Assembly (NCBI GenBank): GCA_016458225.1
Contig: JAEMGR010000014.1
Coordinates: 62,001 to 126,000, forward strand
Length of the DNA stretch: 64,000 nucleotides
Origin: Myxococcaceae bacterium JPH2
Lineage (GTDB): Bacteria; Myxococcota; Myxococcia; Myxococcales; Myxococcaceae
Direction: 5' to 3'
The position numbers and the translations under genes were made by a program. The notes beneath the pieces are model-generated. The model did not search any database, was not told the DNA's origin, and worked only from the letters and a program-made list of their open reading frames with translations. Positions 1 to 9,972 of this stretch are shown piece by piece; the first letter of the stretch is position 1, and each line of letters opens with the position of its first letter.

Positions 1-551
1 TCCCACGCCTCCACCGACAGGCCCAGGCCCGCGAGGAGCGTCTCGTACGTCTCCAGCGTCTCCACCGGCCGGCGGCGCACGGGCGCGACCTTGGACGCGA
101 AGCGCGGCAGCGCGCGCACCTCGTCGACGAGCCGATGCGAGGGCGCCTCGAAGTTGGCGGGCACCTGAAACGCCAGCACGCCCTCGGGCGCCAGCGTGCC
201 AGCGAGCCGCGTCAGCAAGGCCGCATGGTCCGGAACCCAGTGCAGCGCCGCGTTGGACACCAGCACGTCCAGGGGCCGAGGAGGGGCCCAGGTGGCGAGG
301 TCCGCGACCTCGAAGCGCAGGTTCGCGGGCACCTCGCGCACCCGCGCCTCCGCGACCATGGCCTCGGAGGAGTCCACGCCCGTCACCCGTGCACCGGGCC
401 AACGCTCGGCCAGCACGCGCGTGAGGTCACCCGTGCCACAACCCAGGTCCGCCACCTCCGCGGGCGTGGCCACCTCCACCCGGGAGAGCAATTCGAAGAA
501 GGGGCGGCTCCGCTCGCCGCGAAAGTGCGAGTACTGCCTCGGGTCCCACAT
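1..551 (-). CDS. tam: Trans-aconitate 2-methyltransferase, 3' end outside window
   Basis: SAM-dependent class I methyltransferase that methylates trans-aconitate, a by-product of the TCA cycle; cytoplasmic. The first 183 codons are visible and the C-terminus runs off the left edge (the family is about 255 residues). The N-terminus MWDPRQYSHF followed by ERSRPFFELL is the characteristic opening of Tam, and VADLGCGTGDLT (about residues 33-44) is the SAM-binding motif I, followed by the acidic GVDSS strand. The start is set by ATG at 551 with GGGAGGG a few bases upstream. The neighbouring gene on the same strand ends beyond 605, so it may be read as its own unit. Specificity within the Tam/UbiE-like superfamily is inferred from the N-terminal signature. 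Confidence 0.85.
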   Translation of the reverse strand, partial: MWDPRQYSHFRGERSRPFFELLSRVEVATPAEVADLGCGTGDLTRVLAERWPGARVTGVDSSEAMVAEARVREVPANLRFEVADLATWAPPRPLDVLVSNAALHWVPDHAALLTRLAGTLAPEGVLAFQVPANFEAPSHRLVDEVRALPRFASKVAPVRRRPVETLETYETLLAGLGLSVEAW

Positions 552-604
552 GGTGCCCTCCCGGCTCGCGAGCGAGCCCGCCCCGTTGTAACGCGCCGCC
601 CGCG

Positions 605-2908
605 TCAGCGCCGCACGCGCAGCACCTGGAAGCCCTTCCCTCCCGAGCCGAAGCCCTGGACGTTCTGCGCGCGCACCAACAACTCACCTGAGGGCAGCTC
701 GCCCCACACGTCCATCAGCGCGGGCTCCGCGTCACTCGCGCGCTCGAAGCTCAGCGCCTCGTGCCACGTCGTTCCGTCGCGACTGGTGAAGACGTGGACC
801 CTTCCGTCCTCGGGTGGCTGGACATCGCCGCTGTCATCGCGGCTCGTGCTCAGCACCCAGCCGCCTCCTGGCAGCGGCTCCAGCGAGGACGCCGGGCCGG
901 GCAGCGTGAGGAGCGCATCCACGCGCCCGTTGGCGAACAGGCGCAGCAGCTTGGGGTGCTCCGGCTCGAAGAGCGTGGCCTGTCCAAACAGGAGCGCGCC
1001 ATTGTCCATCACCGCGCCCGCCGCGCCCGTGGCCGCATAGCCACTCAGCACGAGCGACCAGGTGCGCCCCCCATCCGTCGAGCGCATCACCGCCGAGTGC
1101 GCGCGGCTGTTTCCGAAGCTCGCCCACAGCACGTTGCGCGTGGGGTCCGCGAAGAGGGCCACGCCCATGCGCCGGTCCTCGAACGTCGCGCGCACGGTCC
1201 ACGTGGCGCCCTGGTCCAGGCTGGCCCACAGCCGCACGGGGACGCTGGTGGGCGAGAACGTCTGGTACTCCAGGAAGAAGAGCGTGCTCCCCAGCACCGC
1301 GAAGGAATGCGGCGACGCGGCGTGGTACCGCCCCAAGGGCAGCACATCCGTCCACGTGCGCCCTCGGTCCGTGGAGCGCTGGAGCAGGTACGTGTCCGCC
1401 CGGCTCACCTGCGCCAGGAGCGTCCCGTCCTCCAGCGCCGTCATCACCCAGAACGCGGCCCCACCTCGGCCCTGGCCTCGCGCGGTGAACGTGCGCCCGC
1501 CATCCGTGCTGGCGAACAAGTGCGAGCGATTCTCGGAGAGGGACACCGCGTACACCGTGCCCTCGCCATCCACCCCGAGCGGCTCGTGCGCGACATCGGA
1601 GAAGACCGTCTCCAGATAGGGAATCGACGTGCCCCCATCCGTCCCGCCATCCGAGGACGTGCCCCCATCCGTGGACGTACCGCCATCCGAGCCCGTGCCG
1701 CCGTCCTCGCTCCCTGTCGAGGACACGGTGGGCATGGCCACCCGCCTCACGTTGCCAGCGACATCCGCGTCGGAGGCGTCGCCGAAGAAGCACGGCACCT
1801 CGGAGGACCCCGCGGGCAGCGACTCCACCGCGTTGAGATAGCCTTTGTAGCTGGTGCGGCCGTCGAGCACGATGGGCCCTGAGAACACGCCGTCGCGCAG
1901 CACCCGCGCGCGCAGCTGGTAGTTCGCATTGGGCACGAGCATGTGCGTGTAGAAGACATACAACACATCACCGATGCGAGTGATTGCCGGCTGGATGGCC
2001 CAGTTCGGCGTGTCTCCCAAGAGCGTGCGCGGACCGAAGGTGTTCCCATCGAAGTGCCGATAGAAGAGGCGCTCCGTCTCGTCTTTGTAGACCAGGTGCA
2101 GCCCCCCGTGGCCGTCCTCCACCGCGCTCAGCGCGGCGCCGTGGTAGATGCCCTCGGAGAACGCGTCCCGCTGGGGGCTCCATGCGTTCAGCGGCGCGTC
2201 GTCATCGCGAATGCGCAGGCGCGTGGGCTCGAAGCCGTCGTGCATGGCGAAGAAGAAGACGAGCTTCGTCCCCACGCTGAGCAGCCGTCCTCCGCCTCGC
2301 CGCCGCACGCGCCCCAGGTCCGACTGCCGCTGAAACGTGGCGCCATTGTCCGTGGAGACGGAGATGACCGCCGTGGAAGCACCGTCCGGCTCCAGCCGGA
2401 AGGCCTGCACCCACAGGCGGCCACGGGAGTCTCGCGCGAGCAGGGCGCGGAAGAAGCCTGTCGCGTCCGTCGTCGCATCAAAGACGCGCACCGCGGGCTC
2501 GGGCACCCACGTGTGGCCCGAGGACTGATAGCGCCACCATTGAAACCAGACATCATGGCGTGACGAGGGCACCAGCCGAGGCCCCTCATAGGAATAGATG
2601 AGGGCCACGTCGCGCCCCACCGCGACCATGTCTGTCCGGTCCGTGTGCGAGCCATCCGGTTGGATGGGCGCGAACCAGCGGAAGGTGCGTCCGCCGTCAT
2701 CCGAACGGAACAACCCCAGGCCCTGGTTGCCGGAGTGGCCCTGCTGGACCGCCATCAACCAGGTGGGAGGACGCCCCTCGCCCGTGTCGATTCGCACCAC
2801 GTGCCGCTGCGCCGGCAAGGTGAGCGCGTTGCCCTCGCTCACCGGCATCACGGGAGTACTGCCCACCAAGAGAACCACCGCCAACAGGGCGCTCGCCAAT
2901 CCCGTCAT
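605..2908 (-). CDS. Secreted BNR/Asp-box repeat protein (sialidase-like propeller)
   Basis: A 767-residue exported protein. It starts with a signal peptide (MTGLASALLAVVLLVGS) and carries many Asp-box motifs of the S-x-D-x-G-x-T-F/W type: SDDGGRTF near residue 68, STDNGATF near 184, STDGGRTF near 468, STDRGRTW, SLDQGATW and STDGGRTW further on. Such repeats form the blades of six- or seven-bladed propellers in sialidases, Vps10-like proteins and many secreted proteins without enzymatic activity. Two propeller-like halves are separated by a Thr/Asp/Gly-rich linker (about residues 395-430). I see no sialidase FRIP motif or arginine triad, so an enzymatic sialidase is not claimed. GGGAGGGTGGG precedes the ATG. 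Confidence 0.75.
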   Translation of the reverse strand: MTGLASALLAVVLLVGSTPVMPVSEGNALTLPAQRHVVRIDTGEGRPPTWLMAVQQGHSGNQGLGLFRSDDGGRTFRWFAPIQPDGSHTDRTDMVAVGRDVALIYSYEGPRLVPSSRHDVWFQWWRYQSSGHTWVPEPAVRVFDATTDATGFFRALLARDSRGRLWVQAFRLEPDGASTAVISVSTDNGATFQRQSDLGRVRRRGGGRLLSVGTKLVFFFAMHDGFEPTRLRIRDDDAPLNAWSPQRDAFSEGIYHGAALSAVEDGHGGLHLVYKDETERLFYRHFDGNTFGPRTLLGDTPNWAIQPAITRIGDVLYVFYTHMLVPNANYQLRARVLRDGVFSGPIVLDGRTSYKGYLNAVESLPAGSSEVPCFFGDASDADVAGNVRRVAMPTVSSTGSEDGGTGSDGGTSTDGGTSSDGGTDGGTSIPYLETVFSDVAHEPLGVDGEGTVYAVSLSENRSHLFASTDGGRTFTARGQGRGGAAFWVMTALEDGTLLAQVSRADTYLLQRSTDRGRTWTDVLPLGRYHAASPHSFAVLGSTLFFLEYQTFSPTSVPVRLWASLDQGATWTVRATFEDRRMGVALFADPTRNVLWASFGNSRAHSAVMRSTDGGRTWSLVLSGYAATGAAGAVMDNGALLFGQATLFEPEHPKLLRLFANGRVDALLTLPGPASSLEPLPGGGWVLSTSRDDSGDVQPPEDGRVHVFTSRDGTTWHEALSFERASDAEPALMDVWGELPSGELLVRAQNVQGFGSGGKGFQVLRVRR
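1627..1710 (-). repeat. Short tandem repeat coding TDGG/SDGG linker
   Basis: Imperfect tandem units of about 12-15 bases inside the BNR-repeat gene encode a run of Thr/Ser-Asp-Gly-Gly. Units of this kind join domains in many myxobacterial secreted proteins. The phase is kept, so length changes here would only alter the linker. Confidence 0.7.
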
Positions 2909-2985
2909 CCCACCCTCCCCTGGCCTGCGAGGATGGGTTCACGACAGGGGGATGCAACCCACGTCGGTCCCGCGACGGACCACCA

Positions 2986-3014
2986 GCGGACAGGTGCGCA
3001 GGCGCCCTGTCCGC
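2986..3014 (-). terminator. Hairpin downstream of small lipoprotein gene
   Basis: Perfect 9-bp stem GCGGACAGG/CCTGTCCGC with an 11-base loop, about 45 bases past the stop of the minus-strand lipoprotein gene at 3058. There is no clear U-run, so it could be a 3'-end stabilising hairpin rather than an intrinsic terminator. Confidence 0.45.
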
Positions 3015-3057
3015 ACGTGCACGCATCCCCCAAGGGAGCGTGCACGGCCAGCGTGGA

Positions 3058-3816
3058 CTACTTGCCGCGACGACGGCGCGGGGTGCCCGCGTCGGGGACA
3101 GCGGCCGGCTGCTCGGCGGGAGCCGGGGTCGCCTCGACGGCGGCGCCCGCATCCACGCCCGCGTCCGCCGCGACCGAGCCCGCGCGAGGAATGGCGGGCG
3201 GCGGGTTGACGAGCTTCAGCGAGGTGAGGAACGCATCCGCGGCCGGCGCGCCGATGCTCGGGTTGAACAACACGAGCATCGTGTACAGGCGGGGGCCCAC
3301 GAGGAAGTTGCGAGCCTTCACCTCGCCCACCGCGGAGGACACCGTGTAGGACTTGCCCGGGTAGCCCTCCAGCTCGATGGCCTGCTCATCCTTCAGCGTG
3401 CCCTTGAGCTGGTTGACCAGGCCGTCGCGCCCCTCGTTGAGGAAGGCCTCGGCCGGACGCGCCGCGATGACCTTCTCCGGGTAGTCCGCGATGCTGGCCG
3501 AGTAGGTGATGCCATCCTGCGTGGTGGTGGTGAACGAGGCCGTGGCCACGTTGCCCGCGGGAATCTTCACGGTCTGCCGCTGGATCTGCGGCTCACCCGG
3601 CAGGCTGACGGTGAAGCCTTCCGGCGCGGTGAACGGCGTCAGCGCCGGTCCGGCCGGAGCCTGCTCCGCGGCCTGCTCGCCGCCGCCCTCGTTGGGGACT
3701 TCCTCCACCGACGAGGAGGCCTCACGTCCATTGGTCTTCTGCTGGCTGACACACGCACCGGCAATGAGCGCGAGGGTGGTAATCGAAGCGAGAAGAAGGC
3801 GAGACAACGGGCGCAT
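3058..3816 (-). CDS. Putative lipoprotein of unknown function
   Basis: A 252-residue predicted lipoprotein. The start at 3816 (MRPLSRLLLASITTLALI) gives a proper signal peptide ending in a lipobox with Cys about residue 22 (IAGACVS), and AGGAAGCGTGCC upstream supplies a Shine-Dalgarno site; a longer frame upstream lacks these. After a Ser/Glu-rich stretch there is one compact domain starting FTAPEGFTVSLPGEPQIQ and ending near SLKLVNPPPA, then an Ala/Pro/Val-rich tail ending in RRRRGK. The SLPGEP-type opening resembles small uncharacterised bacterial domains that follow a signal peptide, but I cannot name the family. It lies alone between two other exported-protein genes on the same strand. 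Confidence 0.7.
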   Translation of the reverse strand: MRPLSRLLLASITTLALIAGACVSQQKTNGREASSSVEEVPNEGGGEQAAEQAPAGPALTPFTAPEGFTVSLPGEPQIQRQTVKIPAGNVATASFTTTTQDGITYSASIADYPEKVIAARPAEAFLNEGRDGLVNQLKGTLKDEQAIELEGYPGKSYTVSSAVGEVKARNFLVGPRLYTMLVLFNPSIGAPAADAFLTSLKLVNPPPAIPRAGSVAADAGVDAGAAVEATPAPAEQPAAVPDAGTPRRRRGK

Positions 3817-3911
3817 AGGCACGCTTCCTGGTCGGAAAGAGTGGGTGGAACAGAGAGTCTTCACGGACCCTAGACGAACTGCTCTGTAACTGACTAGCCG
3901 AGATTCGAAAT

Positions 3912-3931
3912 GCAGCCAGTTTCCTGGCTGC
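3912..3931 (-). terminator. Hairpin terminator after PQQ-propeller lipoprotein gene
   Basis: Perfect 8-bp stem GCAGCCAG/CTGGCTGC with a 4-base loop, followed on the minus strand by ATTTCGAAT. It sits 19 bases past the stop codon of the gene ending at 3950, a good position for an intrinsic terminator. Confidence 0.6.
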
Positions 3932-3949
3932 GAACGCAATCACCGAACG

Positions 3950-6142
3950 TCAGGGGCAAGACACCGGCGTGGCCGGGTTGCCGGTGTTGCGTGCGTCGTG
4001 TTGCGGCCGAGGCCAGGGCGCGGTGCTGTCCAATCCCCGGCTGTCGACAATGAATGCGTACAGGGTGCCATTGGCGCCCGGCACATACAGGGTGCCCAGG
4101 GACTCCGGACGAGCGGCGCCCGTCGAAGTCCGCGCGCAGTCCAACGCGGGCGAGCCCGAGGGCGCGTCCGCGATGACTCGCCCCACCGAATCCGAGAGGC
4201 GCCACAGACGCGTCAGGCCGGCCGTGGACCACGCGGTCACCTCGCCCACGCCCGACTGCGCTCCCGTCGCCGAGGCGGTGTAGAGCACGCCGCCCTCGCC
4301 CAGCACCGGCGCGTTGGGGAACCTGCCGGCGTTCGGCGCCGAGCGCAGCTCGCGCAGGTCCGGCACGCTCACGGCGCTCAGCGCGCCAGTGTCGCTGTGG
4401 CTCCGCCCGAAGTACGCGACCCCCGCGTCCGCCTCGGAGCCCACCACCAGGCTTTGAATCTGGCTGGCCTCGGGCGTGGACGGATACGGCTGCACGCCAC
4501 CGCCATCCGCCACCTGGAAGCGCGCGAGGGTGGCCTCCGTGGCCGGCGTGACGCGCGAGCCCGCGCTCACGAGTTGCGTGGCGTCCTTCCCCAGCGCGAG
4601 GCCCGTCATGGTGAAGCCGATGCTCGGGGACGCGAAGGACGGGGTGTTCGCCCAGCCCGTGCCCCCCAACCGGTAGGCCGCCACCGACACGGCCGTGCCA
4701 AGGTACAGGTCCGTGTCCAACGCCACGCTCGCCGTGCCCAGAGGGCTGGTGGCAACGGAGAGGGTCTTGATGCATTGGGCCGAGCCCGCCCCACTGGGCC
4801 GCACGGCAATCAGGGCGTCACCGTCCGCCAACCCCGCCACCGTCTCCAGAGGGCTGCTCTCCGCGCCGAGCTTCACTTGCATCCAGGCCAGGGCGCCACC
4901 GATGCGCCCGGTGGAATCCGCGCACTTCACGGCAGGCCCCGTCGCGCCACTGGCGGCGCTGTACGCGAAGAGCCCCCACTTGGCGTTCGTCAAAGTCTGG
5001 CTGGTATCGGCGCCCACGTACACCATCTCTCTGGCCCCGGTGCCCACGCCCACCAGCGGTCCACTCGTGATGTTGCCCAGCTCATGGGACCAGAGCACCG
5101 AACCCTCGGGCCGGACCGCGAAGAGGTTGCCCTTGTCGCGCGACGTGCCGAAGAAGACGACGCCGCCCGAGCCAATGGCGGGGCTGTTGCGGATCTCCGT
5201 CGTGCCCGCGGCGAAGGACCACCGCCAGCGCGTCACCGGGATGCTCGCCTCCGCGCCGCCCACGTTGCCCACGGTGTCCGCCACCGTCGCCGTGGCGGTG
5301 AACACGCCCCGGAAGTCCGCGAGCGGCGGCGCCCACAGCGGCACCGTCACGTCGCGGCAGAAGGCCGCCGCCGCGCACGGAGTGACCTGCGCCGCGTTGG
5401 GCGAGAACTCGGCGCCCGCGCCCACGCCGCGCACGGAGATGCGCAACGAGTCCGCCGCCACGTCCGTCGCCTCCGAGCGGATCCGCACCACGGCCGTCTC
5501 GTCGCGGCGGCGCGCGGTCGGCGCGCCCGGGTCCGCGTAGGTGAAGGCCGTGCCACCGTCCCCGAGGCTGGCGGCGCCAGGCAATAGCTCCACCGTCACG
5601 GTGGGCGCCACGGCGTTCACGCGCACCGTCACCGGAGTGGAACGCGGGCCGCCATCCGCGGGATAGGCCGCGGACAGGCGGTACTCCGCATCCTCGGCAG
5701 GCGGAGACCAGCGCGTGGTGTACGTGCCGGCGTCATCGCCCAGCACGGCCTCCACGGTGCCCACCGCGCCCGCGCCCACGCGCTCGACCAGGAACGCGAG
5801 CTGCTCGGGATATTGCTTGTATTGGTCCGCCACCAGCCGCGCGGCCAGCTCGGTCGTGCCGGCATCGAGCGTCGCGCCGCCCGCGGGCCGCAGCCACGCC
5901 AGCTCGCTGTAGCGGTCCTTGCAACCCGTGACGGTGCAGGCCTGATACGGCGCGCACGCGGGCGTGCAGGTGTCGGGCTTCTCCTCGGGAGGAGTCACGC
6001 CGTAGCAGAGGCCCACGTCGGTGTCGCACTTGAGCGCCGCCGAGGCACAGTCACTGTCCTGGGAGCAGGCATTCTGGGGCTTGCAGCCAGCCAGCGCCCC
6101 GAGCGCGAGCAGCACGCCAGCCCCGAGGAGATTGCGCAACAT
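3950..6142 (-). CDS. Lipoprotein with Cys-rich N-terminus and PQQ-like propeller
   Basis: A 730-residue predicted outer-membrane lipoprotein. The signal peptide MLRNLLGAGVLLALGALAGC ends in lipobox Cys20. A cysteine-rich stretch follows (about residues 20-75, spacing like small extracellular EGF-like modules: CSQDSDC, CDTDVGLC, CTPACAPYQAC). Residues about 80-300 look like Ig-type beta domains. From about residue 305 there are PQQ-like blades (GGVVFFGTSRDKGNLFAV, LWSHELG, later GEGGVLYTASATG and LGTLYVPGANGTLYAF). The propeller is of the outer-membrane scaffold or recorder type common in myxobacteria; no cofactor-binding residues of quinoprotein dehydrogenases are evident. Function unknown. 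Confidence 0.75.
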   Translation of the reverse strand: MLRNLLGAGVLLALGALAGCKPQNACSQDSDCASAALKCDTDVGLCYGVTPPEEKPDTCTPACAPYQACTVTGCKDRYSELAWLRPAGGATLDAGTTELAARLVADQYKQYPEQLAFLVERVGAGAVGTVEAVLGDDAGTYTTRWSPPAEDAEYRLSAAYPADGGPRSTPVTVRVNAVAPTVTVELLPGAASLGDGGTAFTYADPGAPTARRRDETAVVRIRSEATDVAADSLRISVRGVGAGAEFSPNAAQVTPCAAAAFCRDVTVPLWAPPLADFRGVFTATATVADTVGNVGGAEASIPVTRWRWSFAAGTTEIRNSPAIGSGGVVFFGTSRDKGNLFAVRPEGSVLWSHELGNITSGPLVGVGTGAREMVYVGADTSQTLTNAKWGLFAYSAASGATGPAVKCADSTGRIGGALAWMQVKLGAESSPLETVAGLADGDALIAVRPSGAGSAQCIKTLSVATSPLGTASVALDTDLYLGTAVSVAAYRLGGTGWANTPSFASPSIGFTMTGLALGKDATQLVSAGSRVTPATEATLARFQVADGGGVQPYPSTPEASQIQSLVVGSEADAGVAYFGRSHSDTGALSAVSVPDLRELRSAPNAGRFPNAPVLGEGGVLYTASATGAQSGVGEVTAWSTAGLTRLWRLSDSVGRVIADAPSGSPALDCARTSTGAARPESLGTLYVPGANGTLYAFIVDSRGLDSTAPWPRPQHDARNTGNPATPVSCP

Positions 6143-6224
6143 TCGTACCTCCCGACCACGGTCACGGCCCGGCCGTCGTGGATAGCACGGGCCCTGGGGA
6201 GGCGGAAGGCAACGCGCGAGGGAG

Positions 6225-6973
<749 letters not shown>

Positions 6974-6977
<4 letters not shown>

Positions 6978-7933
6978 GCCGCCCCTCCGTGGGACTCCAG
7001 ATAACTGTCGCCCAGGTACGCCTCGATGACCTTGCGGTCGTTGCGCACCTCGTCCGGCGCACCGCGAGCAATCATCTCGCCGTGGTCCAACACGGTGATG
7101 CGCTCGCAGATGCCCATCACCAGCTTCATGTCGTGCTCGATGACCAGCACGCCCAGGGAGAACTGGTCGCGCAGCTTGCGGATGAGCACCATGAGGTCCG
7201 CCTTCTCGCGCGTGTTCATGCCGGCGGCGGGCTCATCCAACAGCAACACCTTGGGCTGCGTGCCCAGCGCGCGCGCAATCTCCAGCCGGCGCTGCTCGCC
7301 ATAGGGCAGGTTGCGCGCCTCCTCGTTGCGGCGGTGCGACAGCCCCATCACCTCCAAGAGCGCGTCCGCGCGCTCGGTGATGCGCTGCTCCTCGGCCTGG
7401 AACTTCGGGGTGAGGAACAGCGAGCGCCACCAGCCCTGCAGCACGAGCGCGCCCGCCTGCTCGATGAGCTGCTCGCCCAGGCGCTGTCCTCCGCGCACGC
7501 CCTTCTCTCCGCCGATGCGGCCCACGCCGCGCAGCGCCGCGAGGAACAGCGACGCGGGCAGCCAGTGCTCCTGGTGCGACAGCGTCTCCGCGCGGCACGC
7601 CACCTTGACGTTGTCCAACACGGACAGCGCGCGGAACAGGCGGATGTTCTGGAACGTGCGCGCCATCCCCAGATGGTTGATGCGATGGGGCATCCACCCA
7701 TTCACCCGCTGGCCCGCCACGCGCACATCGCCACGCGTGGGACGGTACACGCCGGTGAGGGCGTTGAACGCGGTGGACTTGCCCGCGCCGTTGGGACCGA
7801 TGAGTCCCTGGAGGTCACCCTGCCGGATGGTGAGGTTGAAGTCCGTGAGGGCCTTGAGCCCTCCGAACTGGATGCTCACGCCCGCGGCCTCCAGCATCGG
7901 GGCCTCCGAGGCCACTTGGACGGGCGCGCTCAT
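6974..7933 (-). CDS. livG: Branched-chain amino acid ABC transporter ATPase LivG
   Basis: First ATPase of the Liv importer, 319 residues. Walker A GPNGAGKST, signature region LPYGEQRRLEIARAL and Walker B VLLLDEPAAGMN are present; the PAAGMN form and C-terminal EAYLG are typical of LivG. About 60 extra residues lie between Walker A and the signature (LSHQEHWLPASLFLAAL onward), longer than E. coli LivG (255 residues) and possibly lineage-specific. The start at 7933 is chosen because ATGA overlaps the livM stop; an upstream in-frame start at 7963 would lie inside livM. Confidence 0.93.
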
Positions 7934-9000
7934 GACGTCCCCTTCTTTCGCCGCGCCCACCACTTCGGCAGCACGTCCCAGATCTCCTTCGTCCCGAACA
8001 GGCCCTGCGGGCGAGACAGCATCAGCGCCACCAGCAGCAGGCCGTACACCGGCATGCGGATCTGATCGACCTTCTGCGCCAGGCTGCCCTCGGCGCCCAG
8101 CGTGGTGAACAGCGAGCGCAGGCCCTCGGGCAGCAGCGTGAGGAAGATGGCCGCGAGGATGGCGCCCGTCGTCGAGCCCAGGCCGCCCAGCACCACCATG
8201 ACGACGATCTCCATCGACTTCACGAAGGTGAACGAGCCCGGATTGATGATGGGCACGAAGTGCGCGAACAGGCCGCCCGCGAGGCCCGCGAAGAACGACG
8301 AGATGACGAACGAGCGGACCTTGTAGCCCGTGGTGTCCACGCCCATCGCCTCGGCGGCCACCTCGTCCTCGCGGATGGCCCAGAGGCTGCGGCCATGGCT
8401 GGAGCCGGCGATGCGCCGCGCCACCAGCACCACCAGGAAGACCCCGAAGTACACCGCGCCCACGCCGGAGCTCTGCGGGATGCCAGACAGGCCCAGCGCG
8501 CGTCCGAAGGCATCCGTGTTCTGCACCACCACGCGGATGATTTCTCCGAAGCCCAGCGTCACGATGGCCAGGTAGTCACCGCGCAGCCGCAGCGAGGGCA
8601 GGCCCACGAGGAAGCCGCAGAGCGCGGCGCTCAACCCACCCACCAGCAGCGCCAGCAGGAAGAAGACCTGGTCGCTCAAGGCCTCGGGCAGGAACGAGAT
8701 GGCCATGCCCTTGAGCATCAGCGACACGAAGCCGGCCAGGTACGCCCCCACGGCCATGAAGCCCGCGTGGCCGATGGAGAACTGGCCCGTCATCCCGTTC
8801 ACGATGTTGAGGCTGACCGCGAGGATGATGTTCACCCCCATCACGGACAGCAGATACGTGGCGAACGGCGAGGCGCGCAGCAGCCACTCGAGCAGCCCGA
8901 GCACGGGCAGCGCGAGGAGCACGGGGAGGATGCCCTTGAGCCCGGCGGGAACGACGGTGCCGGCCTCGGGGACGGTCGTGGCGGAGCGTGCCGTCGTCAT
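7930..9000 (-). CDS. livM: Branched-chain amino acid ABC transporter permease LivM
   Basis: Inner-membrane permease, 356 residues with about nine to ten hydrophobic segments. GMTGQFSIGHAGFMAVGAY is the conserved LivM loop, and VLGGLGSTTGAILAA is the conserved EAA-like region contacting the ATPases. It pairs with LivH. The N-terminus has a polar stretch of about 25 residues before the first membrane segment. Start ATG overlaps the livH stop (ATGA), and its own stop overlaps livG, so H, M, G and F are translationally coupled. Confidence 0.93.
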   Translation of the reverse strand: MTTARSATTVPEAGTVVPAGLKGILPVLLALPVLGLLEWLLRASPFATYLLSVMGVNIILAVSLNIVNGMTGQFSIGHAGFMAVGAYLAGFVSLMLKGMAISFLPEALSDQVFFLLALLVGGLSAALCGFLVGLPSLRLRGDYLAIVTLGFGEIIRVVVQNTDAFGRALGLSGIPQSSGVGAVYFGVFLVVLVARRIAGSSHGRSLWAIREDEVAAEAMGVDTTGYKVRSFVISSFFAGLAGGLFAHFVPIINPGSFTFVKSMEIVVMVVLGGLGSTTGAILAAIFLTLLPEGLRSLFTTLGAEGSLAQKVDQIRMPVYGLLLVALMLSRPQGLFGTKEIWDVLPKWWARRKKGTS

Positions 9001-9956
9001 ACCTTCTCCGCGGCCACGCGCCCGAAGAGCCCACCCGGCTTCACCAGCAGCACCAGGATGAGGAAGCCGAACGCGACCGCGTCACGCCACGTGCTCGCCG
9101 CGTAGCCCACCACGAACTCCTCCACCAACCCCAGCACCAGACCGCCCACCACGGCGCCCGGCACATTGCCGATGCCGCCGATGACGGCCGCCACGAAGGC
9201 CTTGAGGCCCACGTACAGGCCCATCAGCGGACTCACCGACGTGTCCTTGATGGCGTAGAGCAGGCCCGCGCCCGCGGCCAGGGCACTGCTGAGCATGAAG
9301 GTCAGGGCAATCACGCGGTCGGTGGGGATGCCCATCAGCGCGGCGACCCGGTGGTCCCAGGACACGGCCCGCATCGCCCGGCCAAAGCGCGTCTGGTACA
9401 CGAGGTACTGGAGCACCAGCATCAGCCCCAGCGCGATGAGCAGGCTGATGACCTGCCAGTTCCAGATGACCACGTCCCGGTCCCCGATGATGAGCCACTC
9501 GGTCGGGCGGATGATCTCCGGGAAGGCGCGAGGCGAGGCCCCGGGCAGCGCGAGCGACAGCTCGTGGCCCCCGGGCAGCGGCAGCTTGAAGCCCAGGTCG
9601 AGCTGGAAGCCATACGACAGCGCGAACGAGATGCCGATGGCGGTGATGAGCGCGGTGAGGCGCGGCTTCTCGCGCAGCGGCCGGTATGCGAACCGCTCGA
9701 TGAAGAAGCCGAGCAGCGCGCAGCCCAGCATGGCCGCGGCGAAGATGAGCGCCACGCCCCACAGGCTGCTCTGCGCCTGCCGCCCGAGCCCGAGCGCGGT
9801 GGCGTAGCCCATGTAGACGCCGACCATCATGACGTCGCCATGGGCGAAGTTGATGAGCTTGAGGACGCCGTACACCATCGTGTAGCCGAGCGCGACGAGC
9901 GCGTAGATGGTGCCAGCGGCGAGACCGTTGATGAGATGCTGGAGAAGCTGCGCCAT
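8997..9956 (-). CDS. livH: Branched-chain amino acid ABC transporter permease LivH
   Basis: Inner-membrane permease, 319 residues, somewhat longer than E. coli LivH (308). The N-terminus LINGLAAGTIYALVALGY and LINFAHGDVMMVG are diagnostic of LivH, as is VIGGIGNVPGAVVGG near the C-terminus. About 20 extra residues (LPLPGGHELSLALPGASP region, about 130-150) form an unusual periplasmic loop. It follows livK by 16 bases. Confidence 0.93.
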   Translation of the reverse strand: MAQLLQHLINGLAAGTIYALVALGYTMVYGVLKLINFAHGDVMMVGVYMGYATALGLGRQAQSSLWGVALIFAAAMLGCALLGFFIERFAYRPLREKPRLTALITAIGISFALSYGFQLDLGFKLPLPGGHELSLALPGASPRAFPEIIRPTEWLIIGDRDVVIWNWQVISLLIALGLMLVLQYLVYQTRFGRAMRAVSWDHRVAALMGIPTDRVIALTFMLSSALAAGAGLLYAIKDTSVSPLMGLYVGLKAFVAAVIGGIGNVPGAVVGGLVLGLVEEFVVGYAASTWRDAVAFGFLILVLLVKPGGLFGRVAAEKV

Positions 9957-9972
9957 GCCGGGGTGGCTCGTC

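Noticed and set aside
1627-1710. Regularly repeated short sequence, considered as a CRISPR-like array
   Set aside because: Units are only 12-15 bases, have no spacers and keep the reading frame as a TDGG linker.
605-2908. Sialidase enzyme assignment
   Set aside because: Asp-boxes are present, but no FRIP motif, arginine triad or catalytic Tyr/Glu pattern could be seen; only the repeat fold is supported.
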